DNA of 7,082 nt from a bacterium (GCA_021107695.1 JAIOSI010000213.1:1-7082); one strand, 5' to 3'; numbered from the stretch's first letter, positions 1-5,785 are shown. A program made the numbers and translations. The notes: a model not told the origin generated them from the sequence alone.

Positions 1-351
1 CCCATCACTATCTTTGTGTGGTTCCAGAACATCGTCAATCCGCCCCTCGTCCATCCAGTTGACGACAATGTTGTCAGGGTCAACGGGATCGTTGCGCAAC
101 CGTTGTCGACGGCGCACCAAAGCGTCCGCCAGCTGTCGATATATCCTCGGCAGGAAGAGCATACCCATGATGAAGAAGAGCAGCAGCCCGCCAGCGACTA
201 GCAGCTCGTCCAGAGCAAATCCATTGGCAAAACCACTTCGCACCGCCAGAAAGAGCAGCAATACTCCAACAATCACAAAGGCAGTCAGAGCCGCCCGTCC
301 CTCGCCTCGAACCCGCTGACGATAGCCCTCATATTCCGCTTTGCTGGTCAT
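1..351 (-). CDS. Two-helix membrane protein of unknown function, C-terminus cut off by window edge
   Basis: The frame is open from an ATG at 351-349 to base 1, giving 117 codons with no stop, so the protein continues beyond the window. The start is supported by a strong GGAGG (362-358) six bases upstream. The protein begins MTSKAEYEGYRQRVRGEG, followed by two hydrophobic segments at about residues 22-38 and 48-67. A basic stretch (RQLADALVRRRQRLRND) and an acidic, soluble tail follow. The basic residues after the second helix suggest that the tail is cytoplasmic. I do not recognise a family and propose no function. It is transcribed away from the rest of the window, probably from the promoter at 418-390. 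Confidence 0.75.
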   Translation of the reverse strand, partial: MTSKAEYEGYRQRVRGEGRAALTAFVIVGVLLLFLAVRSGFANGFALDELLVAGGLLLFFIMGMLFLPRIYRQLADALVRRRQRLRNDPVDPDNIVVNWMDEGRIDDVLEPHKDSDG

Positions 352-389
352 CACAAACCTCCACAGTTAAATCCCTCTCTCCGTTGGAT

Positions 390-418
390 ACATTACCACC
401 ACAATCGGTTTCCGTCAA
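390..418 (-). promoter_or_regulatory. Candidate sigma70-type promoter for the leftmost membrane-protein gene
   Basis: On the minus strand, TTGACG (418-413) is followed after exactly 17 bases by TAATGT (395-390). The -35 box matches the consensus at five of six positions; the -10 box is weak (three of six). The predicted transcript would start near 383 and leave a leader of about 32 bases containing the GGAGG site. A hairpin-forming sequence touches the upstream edge of the -35 box. Confidence 0.4.
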
Positions 419-447
419 GCAGCCTGAGGCTGCTCGCGCTTACGCGA
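418..447. repeat. Two adjacent short inverted repeats
   Basis: AGCAGCC (418-424) and GGCTGCT (428-434) form a seven-base-pair stem with a three-base loop. It is followed directly by TCGCG (434-438) and CGCGA (443-447) around a four-base loop. No T-tract follows on either strand, so this is not a clear terminator. It abuts the candidate -35 box of the leftward promoter, so it could be an operator or a repetitive-element remnant. Confidence 0.45.
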
Positions 448-502
448 AGATGACCATAGCCAGATAACCATTATCCCCGCGTACGCGCTCCCGATGGTCG
501 CT

Positions 503-549
503 ATCCCTTGTCCCCTCTCGTCTTTGGGGAGAGGGTTAGGGTGAGGGGT
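503..549. repeat. Palindromic interspersed repeat, CCCTCTCCCC type
   Basis: CCCTCTC (513-519) and GAGAGGG (529-535) form a seven-base-pair stem around a nine-base loop, flanked by C-rich/G-rich sequence reading CCCTCACCCTAACCC on the minus strand. From general knowledge, this kind of unit recurs between genes in many bacterial genomes and generates spurious peptides such as TLTLSPKTRG or HPNPLPKDERG when translated. Only this copy lies in the window, so repetitiveness here is inferred from its resemblance to that class. Confidence 0.6.
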
Positions 550-615
550 AGATTTACAAAGCGTGTACACAGGTCCGCCCCGGTGCCTGCCCTTCGCCGA
601 ATCCGCCAATGCCGC

Positions 616-644
616 TGGAAAGTTAAACGCCACGGGAGTATAAT
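616..644 (+). promoter_or_regulatory. Sigma70-type promoter upstream of the exported protein and nadA
   Basis: A perfect TATAAT (639-644) lies 17 bases downstream of TGGAAA (616-621), a four-of-six match to TTGACA. Transcription would begin near 651, leaving a short leader of about 23 bases before the GTG start at 674. No comparable promoter fits in the 35 bases before nadA, so this one may serve both genes. Confidence 0.6.
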
Positions 645-673
645 CCAGCGGACACACTGAGAGAGGGTTAACT

Positions 674-1471
674 GTGAAAGCAACCGTCATCGTACTGTCT
701 CTGTTTGTTTCCATGAGCTTCGGCTTCTCGCTTCTACCCTGGGAAGCGGGACAGTGGGCGAGCTACGACTCTGGTGATGAGGTTGGTGAGATGCTCTTCT
801 CACTGGTTGAAACGGCGGATGCGCCGGACTGGCTCTGGATTCAGGTCGAGCTGACCATCCTCGACCTGGGACCAATGGTCGTGCAGCTTGCCTTCGATGA
901 GGTCGGTGTGGAGGCGGTCTTCTCGCAGCTTGAAGGGTACCTGAACGATCCCGAGGGACTGGGCGAGGAGTTTAGCGACTTCGCCCTGCTGCTGGAACAG
1001 TACGCCAGCTTCTGCCCGGAAATCCGCCTGGGAATGGCTGACCCGATGTCATCAGATGAGCAGATGTTTGTCCTCTCGATAGACGGCACGATGCTCTTCG
1101 AGTTCGCCGGAATGACCGATCTGTTCCAGGAAGAGATTGACGATATTGAGGAGTTGATCTACATCGTCGAGGACGGCGTGGGAATAACGGCGACCGCCGG
1201 AGACTTCCTCTGCCGCAGAATTACCAGCGAGAGAACCACCGCCCTCTACTCCGAAGCTGTGCCGATCTTCGGTCTGGTCTCCACAGCAATCGAGGGTACC
1301 GAGCTGGAGGATTCCTACAGTGGAAGGTTGATGGATTATGGTCTTTCCGGGGCGGAGGATGCCCTGGCTGAGTACGGTCCACCGGTGGACTTCATGGATT
1401 ACCTGAGCGGCGCAGTACCGGAGATGTTCATCTATACCCCGGAAGACAGATTGGATAATAAAAGACAGTAG
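674..1471 (+). CDS. Exported protein of unknown function, possible DUF3108/TapB-like fold
   Basis: This is a 265-residue protein with a GTG start. The start is supported by GAGAGG (661-666) seven bases upstream and by an N-terminal signal sequence directly after it (MKATVIVLSLFVSMSFG, cleavage perhaps near residue 17). The mature part is very acidic, with two cysteines (114 and 180). An early segment, GQWASYDSGDEV (26-37), and a late block, TAGDFLC (174-180), YSEAVPIFGLV (192-202) and MDYGLSG (220-226), resemble the pattern (V)PAGtFeC...YSpeVPlGGlV...DYG. I associate that pattern with secreted DUF3108/TapB-like beta-barrel proteins; this is a remembered similarity, not a search result. The stop is TAG. 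nadA follows after 35 bases and is probably cotranscribed, although no functional link is evident. The protein is likely periplasmic or surface-exposed. Confidence 0.8.
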   Translation: MKATVIVLSLFVSMSFGFSLLPWEAGQWASYDSGDEVGEMLFSLVETADAPDWLWIQVELTILDLGPMVVQLAFDEVGVEAVFSQLEGYLNDPEGLGEEFSDFALLLEQYASFCPEIRLGMADPMSSDEQMFVLSIDGTMLFEFAGMTDLFQEEIDDIEELIYIVEDGVGITATAGDFLCRRITSERTTALYSEAVPIFGLVSTAIEGTELEDSYSGRLMDYGLSGAEDALAEYGPPVDFMDYLSGAVPEMFIYTPEDRLDNKRQ

Positions 1472-1506
1472 CTAAGCCACTTCAAAACCACACAAGGACC
1501 GAACCG

Positions 1507-2454
1507 ATGCCCCTTGAAGAAAAGTTTATGATAGATGAGATCGCCCGATTGAAGCGGGAGCGGAACGCCGTCGTCCTCGTCCACAACTACCAGCTACCCG
1601 AAGTCCAGGCGGTGGCAGACATCCTCGGCGACTCCCTCGGTCTGGCGCGGGAAGCATCGGAGACCGATTCCGAGCTTATTGTCCTCTGCGGGGTACGCTT
1701 TATGGCAGAGACCGTCGCTTTGCTCTGTCCCGATCAGCGGGTGCTGCTGCCGGAGCCACTGGCTGGCTGCCCGATGGCGGACATGATTACCGGAGCGGAG
1801 CTTGCCGAGGCACGGTAACGCTTCCCCGACCTCTATGTCATCACCTACGTGAACTCCACCGCTGAGGTCAAGGCGGAGAGCGACATTTGCTGCACCAGTT
1901 CCAACGCCGTGCAGGTAATGAAACAGGCTCCGACGGGAAAGCAGATCCTTTTCGTCCCCGACCGCCACCTCGGCGAATGGGCTGCCCGGCAACTGGGGAA
2001 GAGCTTCGCGCCCTATCCTGAACAGGCGGAGGTGATGCTCTGGCCCGGCTTCTGCAACGTTCACCATCGCCTGAAGGGTGAGGATGTCCTTCGGGCGAAG
2101 GAACAGTACCCCAACGCTCTGGTCATGGCGCACCCGGAGTGCGACACGGCAGTATTAGAGCTGGCGGACAAGGTCGCCTCTACCGGAGGAATGCTCAACT
2201 GGCCCGATGAGGTTGGCTCCGCCGAGTTCGTGGTCGCCACCGAGGTGGGAATGCTGGAGCCGCTGCGTCGCCGCTATCCACAGAAACGCTTCTACGCCTG
2301 CTCGGCATCGAAACTGGTCTGCTGGAACATGAAGTTGACCGGGCTGGAGAGCGTCTATCTGGCGTTAAAGAACGAGCAGCACCTGGTAACCGTTTCAGCG
2401 GAGATCGCCGACCCGGCGCGCCGGGCGATTGAACGAATGCTGGCTCTGGGCTAG
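1507..2454 (+). pseudogene. nadA: Quinolinate synthase (NadA), interrupted by an in-frame TAA at codon 104
   Basis: NadA condenses iminoaspartate with dihydroxyacetone phosphate to quinolinate in de novo NAD synthesis, using a [4Fe-4S] cluster. The start is ATG 1507, with AAGGA (1494-1498) eight bases upstream. One frame runs from there to TAG at 2452-2454, 315 positions, a normal NadA length. It is broken only by TAA at 1816-1818. Before it lie HNYQLPEVQ (26-34), GDSLGL and CGVRFMAE with cluster Cys61. After it lie TYVNSTAEVKAESDICCTSS (113-132), GFCNVH with Cys183, HPEC (209-212), STGGM (225-229) and VCWNMK with Cys272. All three cluster cysteines and the usual active-site motifs are therefore present, and the frame is unchanged across the stop. 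That points to a very recent mutation, a base-call error or readthrough rather than an old pseudogene. Translation as is would give a 103-residue fragment with one cluster ligand, surely inactive. No nadB or nadC lies in the window. Confidence 0.93.
1816..1818 (+). other. In-frame TAA stop inside nadA
   Basis: The codons read GAG GCA CGG TAA CGC TTC CCC GAC, between AELAEAR and RFPDLYVITYVNS of NadA. The family usually has a charged helix residue here, so AAA, GAA or CAA, each one substitution from TAA, are natural ancestors. The reading frame is identical on both sides, so it is not a frameshift. Confidence 0.9.
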
Positions 2455-2479
2455 TGGATCGGAGAGTTTAGTCAAAATA

Positions 2480-2506
2480 AAAAAGAGGCTTACTCAGCCT
2501 CTTTTT
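2480..2506. terminator. Bidirectional intrinsic terminator between convergent transcription units
   Basis: AAAAAGAGGCT (2480-2490) and AGCCTCTTTTT (2496-2506) form a perfect eleven-base-pair stem with a five-base loop (TACTC). The A-rich left arm and T-rich right arm give a U-tract on both strands. It lies 25 bases after the nadA stop on the plus strand and about 50 bases after the stop of the minus-strand gene ending at 2557, so it can end both operons. Confidence 0.92.
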
Positions 2507-2507
2507 C

Positions 2508-2519
2508 TATTGCGCAATA
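2508..2519. repeat. Twelve-base perfect palindrome
   Basis: TATTGCGCAATA reads the same on both strands and lies immediately beside the terminator between the two convergent genes. It could extend the hairpin structure, be a protein-binding site or be coincidence; its position downstream of both genes makes an operator role unlikely. Confidence 0.4.
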
Positions 2520-2556
2520 ATAACTAACGAAATAAGATTGAGAAGGTCTTCACCCA

Positions 2557-3348
2557 CTACTCAATCCGCACGGAAATCTTGGTGTCATCATCAGGATGGA
2601 GCCGTGCTTCAAGGGGCTTGCCGATGTGCTTCTGCATTAGCTGAATGACGTGGCTCGGCAGGGCGGTCTCTTTGTCGAACTGATAGATGTCCCGCCCGGG
2701 AGCGTCGATCTCGTAGGTTACCCGGACGACGATGTTGAAGTCCTCGCTGCGCCCAGTCGGCTCAACCTTGATGATGGTCGCTTTACAGTCAATTCCCGCG
2801 CGATCCATCAGCTGCTGATCCAGAGCAGAGCGTGTGCGCCCGTAGCTCGGAGTCTCCGGCTGTCCCTGCCAGTTGATCATCACCTTGTCCGGGTTTTCGG
2901 GATGTATAAGGATGGGGATGGTCGCTCCGGGCTGGAACTGGGGAATCGCTGAACGGGAGATGACCGTGTCCAGGCTGACCACGTAGGGCTGAACATCCCG
3001 CTCGTGAACCTCCAGCTGGAGATTGAGGTAGGGTTGGTCGTTGATGGTAACCGTACCGCCCTCGCTGTTCTCACCGATGCTCATGATCGTCGCGCTGGCG
3101 GGACGACCATGATTCTTCATCATTCGCGCATCCTTACCCCAGCCAAAGGCGGCTGCCATCGGCTTGGCAAAGGACTTGAAGGTCGTAAAGAGGATCAGAC
3201 CCACGGTGAAGACAATCGCCAGAGGGAAGAGGACCTCCATCGTGTCGTTACCGAGCATCTCCCGCAGGTCGCTTTCAAAAACCGAGATGAGGATCAACGG
3301 CACCGGAGCCAGGAACGACACCAGGAACACCTTCGAGAACTTTTTCAT
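2557..3348 (-). CDS. Membrane-anchored protein with a duplicated beta-rich domain (DUF3592/SHOCT-associated type)
   Basis: This 263-residue protein starts at ATG 3348, with AGGAG (3359-3355) six bases upstream. Two hydrophobic helices at about residues 7-23 and 39-57 are followed by a soluble region. That region contains two related units. Unit 1 (about 81-160) reads GRPASATIMSI... LQLEV... PYVVSLDTVISRSAIPQFQPG... HPENPDKVMINW. Unit 2 (about 185-262) reads GIDCKATIIKV... VTYEI... IYQFDKETALPSHV... GKPLEARLHPDDDTKISVRI. Each follows the order ATI, beta strands, a Y-centred strand, G, then a P-x-(D/N)-x-x-K-(V/I) end. From memory this resembles soluble domains found beside SHOCT or DUF3592 proteins, though no SHOCT tail is present. 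The function is unknown. It is the last gene of the operon that starts at the promoter 4086-4058; it lies 35 bases after the 58-residue gene and is followed by a terminator. Confidence 0.85.
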   Translation of the reverse strand: MKKFSKVFLVSFLAPVPLILISVFESDLREMLGNDTMEVLFPLAIVFTVGLILFTTFKSFAKPMAAAFGWGKDARMMKNHGRPASATIMSIGENSEGGTVTINDQPYLNLQLEVHERDVQPYVVSLDTVISRSAIPQFQPGATIPILIHPENPDKVMINWQGQPETPSYGRTRSALDQQLMDRAGIDCKATIIKVEPTGRSEDFNIVVRVTYEIDAPGRDIYQFDKETALPSHVIQLMQKHIGKPLEARLHPDDDTKISVRIE

Positions 3349-3383
3349 CAGCTTCTCCTTTTACAACTCATTGAACTCAAAAC

Positions 3384-3560
3384 CTAACCCTGATGTTTAC
3401 GCCTACCAATCAGGCTAATTACGGCAACAACGATCAATATCGGCACGACGATACTGAGGATTATCCCCAGAATGCTGAAGATAAGTCCAATAACAATTCC
3501 GGCGACAATCAGCGAGCCGATTCCGGTCAGAATCCCACTCGCGCTGCTTAACCGTTCCAT
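3384..3560 (-). CDS. Miniature membrane protein, 58 residues, third of a tandem family
   Basis: I choose ATG 3560 as start because AGGAAGGA (3576-3569) lies eight bases upstream. The same frame stays open to an earlier ATG at 3644, but that would overlap most of the preceding gene's C-terminus and has no reason to be used. The product is almost wholly hydrophobic, with two close helices at about residues 11-32 and 34-51, ending VISLIGRRKHQG. That C-terminus matches those of the two genes upstream (FYLIGRSK and FYLLGRRK), so the three are likely paralogues. The basic tail predicts a cytoplasmic C-terminus. The function is unknown. It is the third gene of the four-gene minus-strand operon. Confidence 0.75.
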   Translation of the reverse strand: MERLSSASGILTGIGSLIVAGIVIGLIFSILGIILSIVVPILIVVAVISLIGRRKHQG

Positions 3561-3577
3561 AACCTTGTTCCTTCCTA

Positions 3578-3790
3578 CTAGTTCTTCCTGCGCCCCAACA
3601 GATAAAAGATAAATGCCAGAATTGCCAGGGGAGCCAGCAGCCATTTGGCAAGAAACCAGAAGACGCTGATCAGTACTCCGAAAATACCCGCTATCACGCC
3701 GATAACCGCAATGATAACAATACCAACCAGCAACAGTGGGAAGAGCAGCCCCAGAATGGCGCAGCCCGCGCCGCTTTCAACATTTGACAT
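3578..3790 (-). CDS. Miniature membrane protein, 70 residues, second of a tandem family
   Basis: The start is ATG 3790, with TAAGGA (3802-3797) six bases upstream. The product begins MSNVESGAGCAILG and is dominated by two long hydrophobic segments (about 10-38 and 42-65). It ends WLLAPLAILAFIFYLLGRRKN. The C-terminal block aligns without gaps with the upstream gene's WILGPVIVVGLIFYLIGRSK, giving W-(I/L)-L-(G/A)-P...IFYL-(I/L)-G-R-(R/S)-K, which argues for duplication and for real coding. Gene spacing is 16 bases upstream and 17 bases downstream. I do not recognise a named family. A glycine-rich first helix and a single Cys10 are the only other notable features. Confidence 0.78.
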   Translation of the reverse strand: MSNVESGAGCAILGLLFPLLLVGIVIIAVIGVIAGIFGVLISVFWFLAKWLLAPLAILAFIFYLLGRRKN

Positions 3791-3806
3791 AACAGTTCCT
3801 TAAGAA

Positions 3807-3995
3807 TCAACGCCGTGCCTTCGAGCGTCCAATCAGATAGAAAATCAACCCGACCACAATCACCGGTCCGAGGATCCACTTTAGCATCCAGATTGACCAG
3901 AAAATGGAGCTAAAGAGGCTAAAAAGCCCAATTATCGCCAGAAAACCGATGAGCAGTTTCCAGCGGAACGGCAAACCGTTATTATCTTCACTCAT
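3807..3995 (-). CDS. Miniature membrane protein, 62 residues, first of a tandem family
   Basis: The start is ATG 3995, the first gene after the promoter at 4086-4058. Unlike its neighbours it has no obvious Shine-Dalgarno site (upstream AATAAACACAAAGC), so it may be weakly translated or lead with a different signal. The sequence MSEDNNGLPFRWK is a polar head, followed by helices at about residues 13-31 and 36-55 and the C-terminal GLIFYLIGRSKARR shared with the next two genes. Helix 1 is rich in aromatic residues and serine (FSLFSSIFWSIW). The stop is TGA. The basic end implies a cytoplasmic C-terminus. The function is unknown. Small size and coexpression with a larger membrane protein would fit a subunit or regulator of a membrane complex, but that is inference. 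Confidence 0.75.
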   Translation of the reverse strand: MSEDNNGLPFRWKLLIGFLAIIGLFSLFSSIFWSIWMLKWILGPVIVVGLIFYLIGRSKARR

Positions 3996-4057
3996 GCTTT
4001 GTGTTTATTCGGATTAACGAATGGGCTGGCGACATCTCTCTAGAGGACTATCTGAAC

Positions 4058-4086
4058 ATTATCTGACAAAGCAGCGAGGGAGTCAA
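4058..4086 (-). promoter_or_regulatory. Strong sigma70-type promoter of the small membrane-protein operon
   Basis: On the minus strand, TTGACT (4086-4081), exactly 17 bases, then GATAAT (4063-4058): each hexamer matches consensus at five of six positions. Transcription would start near 4051, leaving a leader of about 55 bases before ATG 3995. The four genes to 2557 are spaced 16-35 bases apart and end in a terminator, so this promoter plausibly drives all of them. Confidence 0.75.
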
Positions 4087-4130
4087 ACGCCATTGTTTCC
4101 CTGACCCATAACAAAACTGCGAGCTGAAAA

Positions 4131-4162
4131 GGTCGACCCCTATAGCAACGCGCCTCGCTATA
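4131..4162 (-). terminator. Weak hairpin region after the AI-2E-family gene, possible terminator
   Basis: Just past the permease stop, TATAGC (4141-4146) and GCTATA (4157-4162) can pair in a six-base-pair stem with a ten-base loop. On the minus strand this is followed by the palindrome GGTCGACC (4138-4131) and then TTTT. Neither element is a convincing intrinsic terminator alone, so some readthrough into the small-protein operon is possible. Confidence 0.3.
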
Positions 4163-4168
4163 CAATCT

Positions 4169-5437
4169 CTACTGCGTTTTCTCCGCCCCTTTACTCAGAT
4201 AAATGAAGCTTTTTTTGTAATATCGCTCCACCTGAAGGGCGATGAGCTTGATCAACGCCGCAATCGGAACCGCCAGGAAGGCCCAGATCAGCCCAAACTG
4301 CATCCCCACCAACACCGACAGCAGCAGCAGGGTGGCTCCGATGCCCACCCGCTTGCCGATAATCAGCGGATCAAAAACATAGCCGTTGATGGTGAAGACA
4401 ACGAGGAACAGCCCCAGGGTCAGCAGCATTGCCGTTAGCGGATCAGGCGCGAAGAGTGCCATCGGCACAGCGATTGCCCCGGAGACAAAGGCTCCCAGGA
4501 AGGGGATGAAGTTGAGAACCCCCGCCAGCAGGGCAATCGGCAGGAAGAATGGCACGCCGATCAGCCACATCCCCACCCCCGTAAAGACGGCAACGAATAT
4601 CCCCGTCAGCAGCTTACCTCGGAAGAAGCCAATGAAGACGTTGTTGGTGTCATCGGCGAGATTTTTGACGAACCTCGCTGCCCGCCGAGGCACCAGATCG
4701 ATAAGACGTTTCTTGAAGCGGTCAACATCGCGCAGCAGCAGGAAGGTGAAGATGGGAATCAGGATCAGATTGCTCAGACTACCCAGGCTCTGGAAGACGC
4801 TCTTCACCAGGGTGGTCATGTCAGGAACCGCCTCGGCCAGCCCCACCTGAATCCGCTCGGTAAGGTTGCCGACAACCTCCTCCATCTCCGGTGAGATATT
4901 TGCCAGTTGATCGGCCAGCGCGGTGGCTTTGTCCACCAGCGCGCCAAAATCGAAGTTGCTTAATCGTTCAATATCCATCGTGATGGTCGGCACCATCAAA
5001 AAGGCAAGCCCCACCAGCAGACCGACCGCCAGAGCGATGACGGTTATCGATGCCAGGCTGCGCATTCGCGAACCAAACTTATCCTCCGGCGGCTCCTTGC
5101 GCTCTCGCTTGGCCAGTCTGTTGTAGAAAATATCAATCCGGTCGGCAACGGGGTCAAGGAAAAACGCAAAGAAAAGGGAAAGCACCACCGGGAAGAAGGC
5201 CTCCCAGAGTACCATCAACCCATAGATCACCACTCCTAGGGTGAGGAAACCGAGCAACACAATAGCCCGATTGTCGCGCCTGGCGTAGGGCAGCAGCAGA
5301 ATCACCAGCAGCAGCCAGGCGATGAACGGTGTAACGAGGGGCCAGATGAGATAAACAAATATCCCCAGCACCACCAGAAAGACCACCATCAAGACCCAGT
5401 TGGGCAGCCGCCCGGAACCCTCTTTATTCTCAAACAT
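4169..5437 (-). CDS. AI-2E/UPF0118-family membrane transporter with N-terminal extension
   Basis: This is a 422-residue polytopic inner-membrane protein. I start it at ATG 5437, preceded by GGGAG (5448-5444) at six bases, rather than at an in-frame ATG at 5464 that lacks a site. The family (PF01594) includes the autoinducer-2 exporter TqsA, Na+/H+ antiporters and many uncharacterised permeases, so the substrate cannot be assigned. Diagnostic parts are FFLDPVADRID (92-102), a soluble helical insertion (about 155-220), LLRDVDRFKKRLIDLVP (234-250), GVLNFIPFLGAFVSG (306-320) and the C-terminal FDPLIIGKRVGIGATLLLLSVLVG... GLIWAFLAVPIAALIKL (355-398). The conserved core begins near residue 75. The first 75 residues add two or three extra hydrophobic segments, giving a longer protein than the usual roughly 350 residues. 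It is apparently monocistronic; no strong promoter was found upstream. The stop is TAG. Confidence 0.92.
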   Translation of the reverse strand: MFENKEGSGRLPNWVLMVVFLVVLGIFVYLIWPLVTPFIAWLLLVILLLPYARRDNRAIVLLGFLTLGVVIYGLMVLWEAFFPVVLSLFFAFFLDPVADRIDIFYNRLAKRERKEPPEDKFGSRMRSLASITVIALAVGLLVGLAFLMVPTITMDIERLSNFDFGALVDKATALADQLANISPEMEEVVGNLTERIQVGLAEAVPDMTTLVKSVFQSLGSLSNLILIPIFTFLLLRDVDRFKKRLIDLVPRRAARFVKNLADDTNNVFIGFFRGKLLTGIFVAVFTGVGMWLIGVPFFLPIALLAGVLNFIPFLGAFVSGAIAVPMALFAPDPLTAMLLTLGLFLVVFTINGYVFDPLIIGKRVGIGATLLLLSVLVGMQFGLIWAFLAVPIAALIKLIALQVERYYKKSFIYLSKGAEKTQ

Positions 5438-5580
5438 TGTCTTCTCCCAAGGAAACCATACCAAACCATCTTAACCAAACCCGCAGCAATCAGCAACGGT
5501 AAGGTTGAGAGTGGAGATTTTATATAATCGCATATCAAAGGCTAAGAGATAGGTTCAATCGTGTTTCTGCTCGTCAAGTA

Positions 5581-5610
5581 CCTGTAGGGGCAACCGTTCA
5601 CGGTCGCCCA
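5581..5610. repeat. Palindromic interspersed repeat, GTAGGGGC...GCCC type
   Basis: GGGCAACCGT (5588-5597) and ACGGTCGCCC (5600-5609) are inverted copies with one mismatch around a two-base centre, preceded by CCTGTAG. Units reading CTGTAGGGGC(G/A)ACCG...CGGTCGCCC recur between genes in many bacterial genomes, by general knowledge. Only one copy lies in this window. Confidence 0.6.
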
Positions 5611-5702
5611 CTAGATGAACGCAGCTCATCTGACACGAAGACATCGCACGGTTAAGTCATTTGCCATTTGATGATGTGGGGGAATTAACATTGGTTAGCG
5701 AT

Positions 5703-5744
5703 AGCCCCCTTCCTAAATCCTTCCCCCCAAAGGGGGAAGGGGCT
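5703..5744. repeat. Palindromic interspersed repeat, CCTTCCCCC/GGGGGAAGG type
   Basis: CCTTCCCCC (5719-5727) and GGGGGAAGG (5732-5740) form a nine-base-pair stem around a four-base loop. The outer AGCCCC (5703-5708) can alternatively pair with GGGGCT (5739-5744). This resembles a C-rich dispersed unit common in bacterial intergenic DNA. No T-tract follows, so a terminator role is unlikely. Confidence 0.6.
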
Positions 5745-5785
5745 GTTAATAGAAAGGGCAGCCTTCAAGCTGGCTGCGTTGCCTA

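Larger units (their letters stand above)
352..673. other. Gene-free interval between divergent genes
   Basis: This 322-base divergent intergenic region holds a minus-strand promoter on its left, two adjacent hairpins (418-447), a palindromic interspersed repeat (about 503-549) and a plus-strand promoter (616-644). Open frames crossing it on the minus strand translate the repeat itself and overlap the start of the next gene, so I do not call them genes. I see nothing recognisable between 550 and 615. Confidence 0.6.

Noticed and set aside
415..714. Minus-strand frames of 99 and 60 codons across the left intergenic gap
   Set aside because: They translate a dispersed palindromic repeat and run over the start of the exported-protein gene.
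1484..1496. Thirteen-base match AAAACCACACAAG, inverted at 5826-5838, lying in the leaders of nadA and the activase operon
   Set aside because: One chance match of this length is expected at about this frequency in 7 kb, and the two copies have opposite orientation to their genes.
1816..1818. Programmed recoding or reassignment of TAA
   Set aside because: No recoding signal is visible around the codon, and both bacterial release factors read TAA. Mutation or a sequence error is simpler, although the stop-codon tally is reported as a finding.
1594..2133. 179-codon open frame on the minus strand opposite nadA
   Set aside because: The plus-strand NadA motifs are unmistakable. The antisense frame has no promoter, ribosome site or recognisable motif.
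1849..2454. Separate gene starting at GTG 1849 after the nadA stop
   Set aside because: The GTG is the valine of the conserved TYVNS active-site segment, with no ribosome site. The fragment would lack the first third of NadA, including Cys61.
3561..3644. Longer start for the 58-residue membrane protein
   Set aside because: It would overlap the end of the preceding gene and add an N-terminus unlike its paralogues. The start at 3560 has a strong ribosome site.
5438..5464. Nine-residue N-terminal extension of the permease (MVWFPWEKT)
   Set aside because: There is no ribosome site before ATG 5464, and its codons would contain the GGGAG that serves ATG 5437.
5505..5528. Plus-strand promoter TTGAGA...TATAAT
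   Set aside because: The spacer is only 12 bases and no gene follows for over 340 bases.
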